Origin: Microvirga calopogonii
GTDB taxonomy: Bacteria > Pseudomonadota > Alphaproteobacteria > Rhizobiales > Beijerinckiaceae
NCBI RefSeq assembly: GCF_003347665.1
Contig: NZ_QDGA01000008.1
Location: 85,565 to 149,564 of the forward strand
Direction: 5' to 3'
Length of the DNA: 64,000 nt
Part shown: positions 53,307 to 62,034 of the stretch, one piece after another
Layout of the letters: each line of letters opens with the position of its first letter
Position numbering within the stretch: the first letter of the stretch is position 1
Translations under genes and position numbers: made by a program
The notes under the pieces: model-generated
Seen by the model: only the letters and a program-made list of their open reading frames with translations
Databases searched by the model: none
What the model was told of the DNA's origin: nothing

Positions 53307-53948
53307 ATGTCGGATGGAGCGACCACCGTCCTGATGCGCAAGGCTTATGCGCGTTGGGCCCCGATCTATGACCTCGTCTACGACAAGCTGACCGAACCGG
53401 CCGCCCGCGCGGCGGTGAACGCCGCGGTCGCCTGCGGTCCTAAGGTGCTGGAGGCGGGCGTCGGAACGGGCCTGTCCCTCGGCTACTACCCCAGGCATGC
53501 GGAGGTCTATGGGGTCGATCTCTCCGAAGACATGCTGCGCCGAGCCCAGGACAAGGTGGAGAAGAAGGGGCTCAGCCACGTGAAGAGCCTGCAGGTGATG
53601 GATGTCACTCATCTGGGCTTTCCGGACGAGAGCTTCGATGCCGTCACGGCCCAGTTCATCATCACCCTCGTGCCGGAGCCCGAAACGGCTCTCGACGAGT
53701 TCATGCGCGTGCTGAAGCCGGGCGGCGAGATCGTGCTCGCCAATCACTGGGGCCAACCCTCGGGCCCGATTGCGGCCCTAGAGGAATTGGCATCGCCCGT
53801 TGCCAAGGCCATCGGCTGGAGTTCGGCCTTCAAGGCGGCCCGGGTCGAGGACTGGGCCCGCAGGACCGGCCGCATGGAGGTCGTGGAGCTGCGAACCCTG
53901 TTCCCGGTCGGCTTCTTCAAGCTCATGAGGATCAGGAAGCAGGCGTGA
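53307..53948 (+). CDS. pmtA: Phospholipid N-methyltransferase (PmtA-like)
   Basis: A 213-residue SAM-dependent methyltransferase. Motif I is VLEAGVGTGLSLGYYP, then VYGVDLSEDMLRRAQ, and VLKPGGEIVLANHWGQ. This fits PmtA, which methylates phosphatidylethanolamine to phosphatidylcholine in rhizobia and relatives. The assignment is moderately secure because other small methyltransferases share the fold. Confidence 0.75.
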   Translation: MSDGATTVLMRKAYARWAPIYDLVYDKLTEPAARAAVNAAVACGPKVLEAGVGTGLSLGYYPRHAEVYGVDLSEDMLRRAQDKVEKKGLSHVKSLQVMDVTHLGFPDESFDAVTAQFIITLVPEPETALDEFMRVLKPGGEIVLANHWGQPSGPIAALEELASPVAKAIGWSSAFKAARVEDWARRTGRMEVVELRTLFPVGFFKLMRIRKQA

Positions 53949-54048
53949 GTAGGGGAGGGGCCGAAGCCGGATGGGCCCAAGGGCCTGCCGCCAGGGCGTC
54001 CGGCGCGATCGAGGTGACTTTCGAGGCTTGAGCCCTATTTGCTGTGAG

Positions 54049-54129
54049 GCATCGAGCGGAAAAGCGAATCCGGTTTTCCGCGCGAACGATGCGTCCTTCG
54101 AAGATCGGAGCATCGGATCGATCCGATGC
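54049..54129. repeat. Degenerate family A repeats
   Basis: 54049-54092 (GCATCGAGCGGAAAAGCG...GCGAACGATGC) followed by 54110-54129, a GCATCGGATCGATCCGATGC perfect 20-bp palindrome. Confidence 0.75.
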
Positions 54130-54168
54130 TCCGGGGCTGCCATCTGCTCATAAGCGAAAGCCACTGCC

Positions 54169-54387
54169 ATGCGTCTCTTCATGTTCACCTCCCAGGCCAA
54201 GGACGACCTGCACGCGTTTGCAGGCGATGAGTCAGGCAGCAAGCTCCCGGCCAAATATGGACCCTGGGGGCTGACCGGCACGCTGGGCTCCCGCGAGACT
54301 CCGCCGCACAAGTTCCCGCGCAAGGCCATCGAGCAGGCGATCTCGACCGATGGTTTCCAGCTCTGGCGCATGAAGCCGAAGGGCTGA
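54169..54387 (+). CDS. Small conserved hypothetical protein
   Basis: A 72-residue soluble protein (MRLFMFTSQAKDDLHAFAGD; ending ISTDGFQLWRMKPKG). The central part (YGPWGLTGTLGSRETPPHKF) has no recognised domain, but its full-length ORF directly before tRNA-Met and lack of overlap suggest it is real. The function is unknown. Confidence 0.6.
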   Translation: MRLFMFTSQAKDDLHAFAGDESGSKLPAKYGPWGLTGTLGSRETPPHKFPRKAIEQAISTDGFQLWRMKPKG

Positions 54388-54464
54388 GGGAACCGCCGAC
54401 CCGGCTCCGAAGATCACGACCTGAAGCGCGCCGCATAAATCCGCAGCTTTGCCGCGCGTCTTCC

Positions 54465-54494
54465 TTGACACTAGGGGGCAATCTTCCCTATATC
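54465..54494 (+). promoter_or_regulatory. tRNA-Met promoter
   Basis: TTGACA at 54465-54470, an 18-bp spacer and TATATC at 54489-54494, 37 nt ahead of the mature tRNA. Confidence 0.8.
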
Positions 54495-54531
54495 GCCCAT
54501 GCCTGACGCGGGGCTAAGCCCCGCTTCCTGG

Positions 54532-54608
54532 GGCGGAGTAGCTCAGTTGGTCAGAGCAGAGGAATCATAATCCTTGTGTCGGGGGTTCAAATCCCTCCTC
54601 CGCTACCA
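54532..54608 (+). tRNA. tRNA-Met (anticodon CAT)
   Basis: Acceptor GGCGGAG with CTCCGCT, D-stem GCTC/GAGC, anticodon loop ATCATAA, T-loop TTCAAAT, encoded CCA. The elongator form is most likely; CAT could also belong to a lysidine-modified tRNA-Ile. Its last 13 bp recur at 57519. Confidence 0.95.
54596..54608. repeat. Left copy of tRNA-derived 13-bp direct repeat (attL-like)
   Basis: TCCTCCGCTACCA, the 3' end of tRNA-Met. An identical copy lies 2.9 kb downstream. This is the usual signature of site-specific insertion at a tRNA gene. Confidence 0.65.
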
Positions 54609-54920
54609 CTCAATGGCTAAGTCATTGAAATTAAATATCAATTCGGCGATATTATTTCCTTTATAGTAGCGCCTCCAGCGCAAAAAGCCCAATAATCTCA
54701 ATAGTTGCAGCTGATCAGCGGCTAGTTGATGTTCGATAGGTACCGCACTTATTCGCGATCAAACGTAAGCAGCTGGCGTTCGCTTCCCAAGCGTAGATAA
54801 ATTGCGGTGACCTCAGCGTGTGAGCAAACATCCACTCCCGTCGCGAATGTCTGCTTTTAACCCCAAGCTGAAGTTGGCGAGGGTATGGCAGACCGTGACT
54901 AACGTGGCGTCGACGGTGAG
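54609..54920. other. Less GC-rich gap between tRNA-Met and folK
   Basis: No supported gene. The sequence is distinctly less GC-rich than flanking DNA, with AT-rich tracts such as GAAATTAAATATCAATTC, consistent with foreign or decaying sequence. Confidence 0.6.
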
Positions 54921-55394
54921 TCAGGTGAGTTTGGTGATGCCGCCACTGCTCACGGAGGCGAGCAGCTCCACAATGCGCCTTCCGCCAAGCCTCAGCTCAG
55001 GGGCGACCTCGGCCAGTGGCACGAGCACGAAGGCGCGTTCCGCCGCATAGGGGTGGGGAAGTGTCAGAGCGGGGGTGCCGATCTCCAAGTCACCATAGGT
55101 CAGGATATCAATGTCGATTGCTCGGGGACCCCACTTGGTCTCACGGATGCGCCCAAGCTCCTGTTCGACGCGTAGGCAAAGAGCCAGAAGGTCTTCCGGC
55201 GAGAGATCGGTCTCGGCAAGGGCACAGGCATTCACAAACCAGTCCTGAGCAACAGGCCCCCACGGCTCGGTGCGAAAGTCGGCTGAGCGAGCCACAATCG
55301 GTGCTCCGCCTCGATCAAGAGCAGAAAGAGCCCTGGCAATGTTGCCGCGCTTGTCGCCCAAGTTGCTGCCTAGGCTGAGCGCCACCTTAGCCAT
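54921..55394 (-). CDS. folK: 2-amino-4-hydroxy-6-hydroxymethyldihydropteridine pyrophosphokinase
   Basis: FolK (157 residues) transfers pyrophosphate from ATP to the pterin in folate synthesis. Motifs: VALSLGSNLGD, FRTEPWGPVAQDWFVNAC and KWGPRAIDIDIL. The start at 55392-55394 (MAKVALSL) overlaps the folB stop by 8 nt. It is last of folP-folB-folK. Confidence 0.94.
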   Translation of the reverse strand: MAKVALSLGSNLGDKRGNIARALSALDRGGAPIVARSADFRTEPWGPVAQDWFVNACALAETDLSPEDLLALCLRVEQELGRIRETKWGPRAIDIDILTYGDLEIGTPALTLPHPYAAERAFVLVPLAEVAPELRLGGRRIVELLASVSSGGITKLT

Positions 55395-55755
55395 CGCGCG
55401 AGCGCCGGATCTCGACCGCAACGCTGTCGAGGATGAACGGAACCGGCGCCTCAGGCTTCTCGACCCGCACCGTCAGAGACGTAATCCGCGGAAATCGTTC
55501 CAGCACGCCTGCGGCGATGGCCTCCGCCAGGCCTTCGATGGTGTAAAAGCGGCGCGTGGTGCCGACCTCATAGGCCAGCTTGGCAAGGCTCGCATAGCAG
55601 ACGGACTGGTGATAGTCGTCCGCCTGCCCGGCGGGCCTGAGATCGAGAGCGCAGGTGAGGCTCACGTAAAAGCGCTGCCCCAGGCGCGCCTCCTCGGCGT
55701 GAACGCCATGGTGGGCATAGAGCGCCAGCCGGGAGAGTATAATCGTATCGGTCAA
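55387..55755 (-). CDS. folB: Dihydroneopterin aldolase
   Basis: FolB (122 residues) cleaves dihydroneopterin to the hydroxymethyl pterin. It has LALYAHHGVHAEEARLGQRF, with the conserved His-Gly and Glu, and YTIEGLAEAIA. The start TTG at 55755 overlaps the folP stop (TTGA); the longer frame would overlap folP by 40 nt. Confidence 0.92.
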   Translation of the reverse strand: MTDTIILSRLALYAHHGVHAEEARLGQRFYVSLTCALDLRPAGQADDYHQSVCYASLAKLAYEVGTTRRFYTIEGLAEAIAAGVLERFPRITSLTVRVEKPEAPVPFILDSVAVEIRRSRDG

Positions 55756-56585
55756 AGTTGGTCTCTCAACAGAATATCGGCGACCCGACACGCTTCGACG
55801 TGAGCCCTCACGACGTGAACCCGAAGGATGTCCGCGCCCCGCGACACCGCCGCGAGATGTGCGCCCAGGGTCCCGTACAGCCGGTCGCGCGGCGACACCT
55901 CGGGCTTGTAGAAGCGGCCAAGAACCGATTTGCGGGAGGCTCCCACCAGAACGGGGAAGCCTATGGCCTTGAGTTCGGGCAGGCGGCGCAAGGCCTCGAG
56001 GTTCTGATCGGCCGTCTTGCCGAAGCCGATGCCGGGATCAAGGATCAGATGCGTGTCCGGAATGCCGGCCCGCCGGGCGAGGTTCAGGGAACGCTCGAAG
56101 AAGCGCTGCATGTCCGCCATGAGATCGAGCGAAGGATCCGCCTCCGCCCGATTGTGCATGACGACCGCCATAGCCCCATGCGCGGCCACGGTGGCGGCCA
56201 TATCGGGATCGTACTGGAATCCCCAGATGTCGTTCACGATCCTGGCGCCCGCCGCCAAGGCCGCGCGAGCGGTCGCAGCCCGGTAGGTGTCGATCGACAT
56301 GGGCACATTGAGAATGCCGGCGAGGTCGCGGATGACAGGAATAATGCGCCGCTGTTCCTCCTCAGCTCCAACCGGCGTGTGTCCCGGGCGCGTGGACTCC
56401 CCACCGATATCGATGATGTCGGCCCCAGCGTCCTCTATCTCGCGGGCATGTCGAAGCGCGGCCTCGTGGTCGCTGAACAGGCCCCCATCCGAGAACGAGT
56501 CGGGCGTGACGTTCAGGATGCCCATGATCAGGGTGCGCGAGCCCAGACGGGTCAAGGTTGGTGACATGGTCGATCCCGAATTCAT
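55752..56585 (-). CDS. folP: Dihydropteroate synthase
   Basis: FolP (277 residues) joins p-aminobenzoate to the pterin; it is the sulfonamide target. Family motifs are complete: IMGILNVTPDSFSDGG, DIGGESTRPG, and ILDPGIGFGK. The ATG shares one base with the TGA of the upstream truncated queC, so they were or are co-translated. Whether this is the only folP of the genome cannot be told. Confidence 0.95.
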   Translation of the reverse strand: MNSGSTMSPTLTRLGSRTLIMGILNVTPDSFSDGGLFSDHEAALRHAREIEDAGADIIDIGGESTRPGHTPVGAEEEQRRIIPVIRDLAGILNVPMSIDTYRAATARAALAAGARIVNDIWGFQYDPDMAATVAAHGAMAVVMHNRAEADPSLDLMADMQRFFERSLNLARRAGIPDTHLILDPGIGFGKTADQNLEALRRLPELKAIGFPVLVGASRKSVLGRFYKPEVSPRDRLYGTLGAHLAAVSRGADILRVHVVRAHVEACRVADILLRDQL

Positions 56586-56887
56586 CAGACGCCTCGCTTG
56601 TTGCCCCAGGCGAGGATCCGCATGGTGTCTTCCGCATAACGCCTTTCGGGAACGGGTTCGCCGGTGGTCAAGGCCGACCCGGCCAGGAGACGTCCGAGGG
56701 CGGAGATGTCGACACTGTCATGCGGCACGCCGAAGCGGACGGCGCAGGCTCGCGCGGAGTCGAGCTCCTTTTTGTGACGCTGACCGTAGTCGAAAGACAC
56801 GAGGCGGGTGAGGGTTCGCTCCGCCGCGACCTTATGTGCTAGGGTGCCGGAGTCCAATCCGGTGGAACGGATGACGAGGGTCTTCAC
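56585..56887 (-). pseudogene. Truncated queC (7-cyano-7-deazaguanine synthase) remnant
   Basis: The 100-residue frame from GTG 56887 matches the N-terminal part of QueC (TLAHKVAAERTLTRLVSFDY, then GQRHKKELDSARACA). The catalytic PP-loop reads RSTGLDSG instead of the family SGGLDS, and the frame stops after YAEDTMR, where QueC continues another 130 residues. It is therefore inactive. The stop overlaps the folP start. Confidence 0.85.
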
Positions 56888-57518
56888 GGGGGCTCCTTGT
56901 TCTGACCGGGTAGGCTGCGACCGGATCGGCTCGGGGGCCGATAAGCATGAGACGGAGCGCACCTGCAAAGGAGCCATCCGCTTTCCCGCGTAGAAAGACC
57001 TGTGTCGAGAGGAAGTCAACTCCACGTGGGCCGGAAAAACCGTTGCGCTGGAAGGAGGCTGACCGGGGGCGAGCGGCAGCCAAAGTACGACTGCCGCACA
57101 CGCCATCACGAAAGCCGATCTTAGAACGCGATCGGCAAATCCGGGAGTTGCCACCTGACGAGTAGCTGAAGATGCGCGCGCATTGGGTCTGGCCATATCG
57201 GCCGTGAGCTGGCGCAGTGAGTGACCCGCTATATGCTTGCAAGCATGATCCTGGATCGAGGACTGAAAAGAAATGTAAGCACAGCAGCTTGATCAGTCAG
57301 AGGAGGGGCATACGTCCATGCCGAATGCGGGGTCAAGTGCCACGCCGATGCACAGTTTTTGCTTGCCGCTACTGCTGGCGCCGGGCAGATCGGGCACCTC
57401 GCAGATCTGGGAACGACCGCTATTTGCACTAAGCGGACGCTGCCCGTAATCCCTGGCTGGAGCCGAAAGAGCGTAACTGGAACCGTATAGAGTACTGTTG
57501 GGCGGATTGCGGTATCGG
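56888..57518. other. Non-coding or decayed DNA upstream of the queC remnant
   Basis: About 630 bp between the queC fragment and the right-hand repeat. Several short minus-strand frames exist but none shows a recognisable domain, ribosome site or compositional support. I see no intact gene, integrase or transposase. Confidence 0.55.
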
Positions 57519-57531
57519 TCCTCCGCTACCA
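57519..57531. repeat. Right copy of tRNA-derived 13-bp direct repeat (attR-like)
   Basis: TCCTCCGCTACCA, identical to the tRNA-Met 3' end. Sequence on either side (bases 57518 and 57532) no longer matches, so the repeat is exactly 13 bp. Confidence 0.65.
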
Positions 57532-57624
57532 AACTTTCTAAGGCCTCTATCTTCAAAAAATTACTGAAAATACTGGCGCGGCGGCACAGCGGCCTGTCGC
57601 GGCCGTTGCTCTTCAACGACCGCT

Positions 57625-57744
57625 TCATCTCGCCTTCCGCAGATCCGGATCGGATTTGCAGATCAATGCGTCTTCATACAGGCCGGGCCCAAAGCACTCC
57701 TGCTTGAGCAGGGCCTGCGTATTGGGTCCAACCAGCTCGTTCAT
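57625..57744 (-). other. Possible 39-codon ORF downstream of the GntR gene
   Basis: An ATG at 57742-57744, 9 nt after the GntR stop, opens a 39-codon frame (MNELVGPNTQALLKQ...DPDLRKAR). There is no recognised domain and a poor ribosome site. It could be a small gene or the remnant of a gene cut at the island boundary. Confidence 0.25.
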
Positions 57745-57753
57745 GGTCCAGAG

Positions 57754-58455
57754 TTAGCCCGCCGGATCCGACTGTCGTGCCAGAAGGTTGCGTTCCACAC
57801 TCTGCAAATGAGTGCGCATTGCTGCGGCAGCGGCATTCATGTCTCGGTTCTCGATGGCAGCGATGATTGCTTCGTGCTCGCTGAAGCTGTGATGATCAGG
57901 CTCCGGCTTGACGGGGTTCGATCTGAGCCGACCCCATGTGACCGCCCGGCGCAGGGCGTTCAGCATGTCGAACAATCCGAGCAACGGCGTATTCTGCGTC
58001 GCTTCCGCAATGGTGCGATGAAGGCGGGTGTCCCAGTTTTCATATTGCCGCCACGTGGCGGCTTCCCGCGTCCGGGTCTGACACAGTCTCAACTCGGCGA
58101 GGTGCATGGGAGTCGCCGTCAGAGCCGCTGCCCGGGCGATCTCTGGCTCGATGATGAGGCGCGCCCGCATCAGTTCCGCCGGATTGGTCCGCTTCGCCAA
58201 GGCCGCGATATCCGAGAGGCTGTCGGTGGGGCGGTTCCCCAGGAAGGTGCCTTTTCCGACATGGCGCCAAATCTGCCCCTCGGCTTCGAGTGCTCCCAGC
58301 GCTTTTCTCAACTCCGTCCGGGTGATGCCCAAGGCGACAGCCAAGTCCCGCTCTGGCGGCAGGCGTCCATCTTCAGGTAGTTCGGCCTGTGCGAGATAGG
58401 CCCTGAGTTGGGTGACAACGCCCCGATTGGATCCTGCCTCACTGTACATTTGCAT
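57754..58455 (-). CDS. GntR-family regulator, FadR/FCD subgroup
   Basis: A 233-residue repressor. The N-terminal winged helix is PPERDLAVALGITRTELRKA with LEAEGQIWRHVGKGTF; the C-terminal FCD domain has metal-site histidines (DTRLHRTIA, SFSEHEAIIAA). Such regulators sense small organic acids. It is divergent from the transporter/hydrolase operon, and two matching operators lie between them, so it very probably controls both. Confidence 0.92.
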   Translation of the reverse strand: MQMYSEAGSNRGVVTQLRAYLAQAELPEDGRLPPERDLAVALGITRTELRKALGALEAEGQIWRHVGKGTFLGNRPTDSLSDIAALAKRTNPAELMRARLIIEPEIARAAALTATPMHLAELRLCQTRTREAATWRQYENWDTRLHRTIAEATQNTPLLGLFDMLNALRRAVTWGRLRSNPVKPEPDHHSFSEHEAIIAAIENRDMNAAAAAMRTHLQSVERNLLARQSDPAG

Positions 58456-58465
58456 CTTCTGGTCT

Positions 58466-58486
58466 CAACCAATCCGATATTGGTTG
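58466..58486. promoter_or_regulatory. GntR operator 1
   Basis: CAACCAAT-CCGAT-ATTGGTTG: 8-bp perfect arms, 5-bp spacer, 11 bp upstream of the regulator start codon. Confidence 0.75.
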
Positions 58487-58553
58487 GATCTTCTAGCTGA
58501 ATATTGCATCTCGTCAACTGAAATAAAGCTTGACACCAATTCAGCCAATTGCA

Positions 58554-58570
58554 ACCAATACAATATTGGT
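58554..58570. promoter_or_regulatory. GntR operator 2
   Basis: ACCAAT-ACAAT-ATTGGT, the same motif as operator 1, with centres 86 bp apart, 60 bp ahead of the transporter operon start. Confidence 0.75.
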
Positions 58571-58629
58571 CGCGAAAGGTGCGGCTGAGAGCAAGAGCGG
58601 GTCAACCGCCCAAACAATGGGAGAGAAAC

Positions 58630-59625
58630 ATGTTCAAGGGCTTACTGAGCTTGAAGACAGGCGCCGCAGTTCTCGCGATTGGTACGGCGCTCATGACATC
58701 GAACGTAGCGGAAGCAGCCAAGGTTCGCGTGGTCTATGGCGATATCCCCAGCGTGGAATCCCTGCATCTCCTGGCGGCCTTCGAGCGCGCCAAGGAAAAG
58801 GGCGTCGACATCGAAATGACCTACCTGAAATCCGAGGACATCGCCGCTCAGGCCGTGGTCGGCGGCCAGGCGGACATTGGCGTCGGCGGTCCTTACGCGC
58901 TCGTTCAGAAGGTCAAGGCTCCGATACGGATGTTCATGCAGCTTTCGACGCTGCGCTTCTACCCGGCCGTGAACGGCGAGTTCTACAAGACCTGGAAGGA
59001 TCTCAACGGGCAGGAAGTAGCCGTTCACTCGCGCGGCTCCGGCACCGAGGCCATCATGAAGCTGATGGAACAGCGGCAGGGCATCAAGTTCTCCAAGATC
59101 AGCTACATCCCGGGTGCCGAGGTGCGCACAGGCGCTCTGCTCCAAGGGAACATCAAGGCTTCCATCGTCGATTCCTCGGGCCGCCGCCTCCTCGAAACTC
59201 AGGCTCCCGGCAAGTTCGTCATCCTGCCTCTCGAAGGCGTGAATGCCACCGACGAAGCTTTGTTCGCCAACACGAACTTTCTCGAGAAGAATGCGGCGGA
59301 TGTCGACAAGATCGTCGAGGCCATTCTCACCACATGGCGCGACGTGACGGACAATCCGGCCGTGGTTGCCGAGTGGCGGGCCAAGTACAACCTGCTGCCC
59401 GACCTGCCTGCTTCGCAGGCGGGCGACATCAGGCCTTATTTCGAGGAGCTCGCGAAGGGCAGGGCCTTCCCGCTCAATGGCGGCGGCGCGACAGCGGCGA
59501 AGGACGACTTCGCCTTCTACACCCTCTCGGGCCAGCTCACGGGTGAGCCCTCCAGCCTGAAGGTGGAGGACTTCTGGGACACCCGCCCGCTGGATCGCGC
59601 TCTGGCCAAAATCGGTTCCAAGTAA
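58630..59625 (+). CDS. ABC transporter substrate-binding protein (NitT/TauT-like)
   Basis: A 331-residue periplasmic binder with a signal peptide (MFKGLLSLKTGAAVLAIGTA, cleavage after AEA). The mature fold matches SsuA/NMT1-like proteins: VVGGQADIGVGGPYALV, GSGTEAIMKLM and GALLQGNIKASIVDSSGRRL. GGGAGAGAAAC precedes the start at 58630. It is first of a five-gene operon with two permeases, one ATPase and a hydrolase; the substrate is probably a small organic acid. Confidence 0.9.
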   Translation: MFKGLLSLKTGAAVLAIGTALMTSNVAEAAKVRVVYGDIPSVESLHLLAAFERAKEKGVDIEMTYLKSEDIAAQAVVGGQADIGVGGPYALVQKVKAPIRMFMQLSTLRFYPAVNGEFYKTWKDLNGQEVAVHSRGSGTEAIMKLMEQRQGIKFSKISYIPGAEVRTGALLQGNIKASIVDSSGRRLLETQAPGKFVILPLEGVNATDEALFANTNFLEKNAADVDKIVEAILTTWRDVTDNPAVVAEWRAKYNLLPDLPASQAGDIRPYFEELAKGRAFPLNGGGATAAKDDFAFYTLSGQLTGEPSSLKVEDFWDTRPLDRALAKIGSK

Positions 59626-59634
59626 GGAGCCGAA

Positions 59635-60468
59635 ATGATGGTTTCCTCCCAAGTGAACGGCCCCGTGCGGGCCGTCCATCCGCCGGTGGGCTGGGGCTTC
59701 AGCCTCGGCCACCTGTTCACCAGCCACCCGATCGCCACGAGAATGGCATCGCTCGGATTGTTCTTTCTCATCTGGGAGATCGCCGGGCGTGTGCCGATCA
59801 GCTATGCCTTCCCAACCTTTCTCGATACGCTTTATGCCTTTGCCACCATACTGTTCGATGGCAGCCTGGTGCTGGCCTATGGCTCGACGCTGCAGCCGCT
59901 GCTCATTGGAATCGTGATTTCGGGCGTCATCGGGGTCGGGCTCGGTATCGTGATGGGGCTGTCACGGAAGGCGGAGTGGCTCGTGGCGCCGCTCTTCATC
60001 GTTCTTCAGTCTGCTCCCATGGCGGCCCTCATTCCGCTCATCACGTTCGTGTACGGCATCGGCTTGATGGCGAAGGTTCTCGCAGTCGTCATGCTGGCAC
60101 TGCCCGTCATCGTGCTGAACGGCTACAAGGCCGTACGGAACGCCAGTCCCTCCCTGGTGGCCATGTGCCGTTCGTTCCAGGGCACGCGATTCCAGCAGAT
60201 CACCAAGATCATCATTCCCGATGCAAGTCCGGTGATCTTCGCAGGGCTCCGCCTCGGTCTCGCCGCTGGCTTCATCGGCGTCATCCTGGCTGAGCTTCTG
60301 ATCACGCCGACCGGCATTGGAGATCTCATCACCTACCATCGGTCCGTGGCCAACTACGCCGAAATGTATGCTGCCGTGGTTTCCATCATCCTGGTCTCGA
60401 CCCTGACGCTCGCGGCTCTTGAAGCCTTCGAGGTCCGTGTGCTGCGCCCCGAAAAGAAGAGAGGCTGA
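59635..60468 (+). CDS. ABC transporter permease (SsuC/TauC-like), first
   Basis: A 277-residue permease with about six hydrophobic helices and the inner-membrane coupling motif VAMCRSFQGTRFQQITKIII. The N-terminus is long (about 40 residues) before helix 1. It is only distantly similar to the second permease of the operon, so the transporter is likely a heterodimer. Confidence 0.9.
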   Translation: MMVSSQVNGPVRAVHPPVGWGFSLGHLFTSHPIATRMASLGLFFLIWEIAGRVPISYAFPTFLDTLYAFATILFDGSLVLAYGSTLQPLLIGIVISGVIGVGLGIVMGLSRKAEWLVAPLFIVLQSAPMAALIPLITFVYGIGLMAKVLAVVMLALPVIVLNGYKAVRNASPSLVAMCRSFQGTRFQQITKIIIPDASPVIFAGLRLGLAAGFIGVILAELLITPTGIGDLITYHRSVANYAEMYAAVVSIILVSTLTLAALEAFEVRVLRPEKKRG

Positions 60469-60469
60469 C

Positions 60470-61270
60470 ATGACCGTTTCCACCGCTTCCATCGATGCCA
60501 TGCCTCGGATACAAACCGACAGTGCTGTCGAGGTACGCAGCATCTGCAAGACTTATGGTGAAGTCGAAGCGCTCCGCCTGATCGATCTCGACTTTCCACG
60601 GGGCAAGCTTACGACACTGCTCGGCCCCTCCGGCTGCGGCAAGACTACCCTGCTCAAGATCATTGCCGGCTTGGTCGAACCGACATCGGGCGAAGTGCGC
60701 GTGAACGGCAAGATCATCACCGGCCCTGGGCCGGAGCGCGCCTTCGTTTTCCAGGACTTCGCCCTGATGCCGTGGGCGACGGTGATGCGCAATGTGGCCT
60801 TCGGTCTGGAGCTGAAGGGCATGGGTAAGGCGGAACGCCAATCCATTGCCCGTCATTACATCGCCGAGGTCGGCCTCACAGGCTTCGAGGACAAGTACCC
60901 GCACGAACTCTCGGGTGGCATGCGCCAGCGCGTCGGTCTTGCCCGTGCCTTCGCGGTCAATGCTGATGTGTTGCTGCTCGACGAACCGTTCTCGGCTGTG
61001 GACGAGCAGAACCGCCGCAAATTCCAGGAGGACCTGCTGCAACTGGTGGAGAAAGAGCGCAAGACGTTCATTTTCGTGACGCACAGCATCGAAGAGGCCG
61101 TCTACGTATCCGACCGCATCGTGCTGCTCTCGCGACGGCCGAGCCGCGTTGCACAGATCATCGAGCCGAGGATCGATCGCACGGTCTCTCCCGATGCGAT
61201 CCGCCGTGACCAGGGCTATCTCGATACCGTCGAGGAGATCTGGCAGGGCCTCAAGCACTACGTCGATTGA
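60470..61270 (+). CDS. ABC transporter ATP-binding protein (SsuB/TauB-like)
   Basis: A 266-residue ATPase. Walker A is LGPSGCGKTTLL, the Q-loop is FQDFALMPW, the signature is ELSGGMRQRVG, Walker B is VLLLDEPFSAVDEQ, and the H-loop is VTHSIEEA. It energises the two-permease importer and lies one base after the first permease stop. Confidence 0.94.
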   Translation: MTVSTASIDAMPRIQTDSAVEVRSICKTYGEVEALRLIDLDFPRGKLTTLLGPSGCGKTTLLKIIAGLVEPTSGEVRVNGKIITGPGPERAFVFQDFALMPWATVMRNVAFGLELKGMGKAERQSIARHYIAEVGLTGFEDKYPHELSGGMRQRVGLARAFAVNADVLLLDEPFSAVDEQNRRKFQEDLLQLVEKERKTFIFVTHSIEEAVYVSDRIVLLSRRPSRVAQIIEPRIDRTVSPDAIRRDQGYLDTVEEIWQGLKHYVD

Positions 61271-61281
61271 GGGAGGCGGCC

Positions 61282-62034
61282 ATGACTGTTTATGGATACC
61301 GGGTGCCGATGATGGCATCCCTTCTGGTCTGGTGCCTGCTCTGGGAGCTCGTCGGGCAGTCTGACCTGATGTTCCTGGTGCCGCCGCTCTCAAGCGTGCT
61401 GATGGCCGGCATCACGATGGTGCAGACCGGAACATGGCAGGCGGCAGCGCTGATCACTCTGCACAGCTTTGCCATCGGAATGGCGCTGGCTATCGTTGTC
61501 GGCATCACGCTGGGCGTGCTGATGGGGCGGTTCAAGGCCGTGGACGAACTGTTCAGCATCTGGGTCAACATCTTCGTCAGCGCGCCGCTTTCGGCCCTGG
61601 TTCCGGTGTTGATGATCCTGTTCGGCATGGGTGAGACCACGGTGATCGTCACGGTCTTTCTCTTCGCGGTGTGGATCATCGTGTTGGACACGCGAGCGGG
61701 CATTCAACATGTCCCGAACTCGCTTATCGAGATGGGGCGGTGCTACGGTGCCTCTCCCTTCGCTCTTTACGGGAAAATCGTTCTCCTTGCCGCACTGCCG
61801 GAGATCCTCGCGGGGATCAGACTCGGCCTCGTGCGCGGCGTAAAGGGTGTTGTGATCGGCCAGCTTCTGGTGGCGATCATCGGTTATGGCGAACTGTTTG
61901 AACTCTATTCACGCAGCTTCGACATGGAGAACTTCTGGGCATTGACGATCATCCTCTTCGCCGCGGCGATGCTGATGTCGGCAGCCATTGAACACATTGA
62001 GAAAAAAGTCGACTACTACGCAGGAGTAAGATGA
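61282..62034 (+). CDS. ABC transporter permease (SsuC/TauC-like), second
   Basis: A 250-residue permease, about six helices, coupling motif [20 protein letters not shown]. The ATG at 61282 (after GGGAGGCGGCC) is preferred over a TTG 15 nt upstream. It overlaps the hydrolase start (ATGATGA), so all five genes form one operon. Confidence 0.9.
   Translation: MTVYGYRVPMMASLLVWCLLWELVGQSDLMFLVPPLSSVLMAGITMVQTGTWQAAALITLHSFAIGMALAIVVGITLGVLMGRFKAVDELFSIWVNIFVSAPLSALVPVLMILFGMGETTVIVTVFLFAVWIIVLDTRAGIQHVPNSLIEMGRCYGASPFALYGKIVLLAALPEILAGIRLGLVRGVKGVVIGQLLVAIIGYGELFELYSRSFDMENFWALTIILFAAAMLMSAAIEHIEKKVDYYAGVR

Noticed and set aside
56888..57518. Short minus-strand frames as hidden genes or IS remnants
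   Set aside because: No transposase motif, inverted terminal repeat or family signature was visible.
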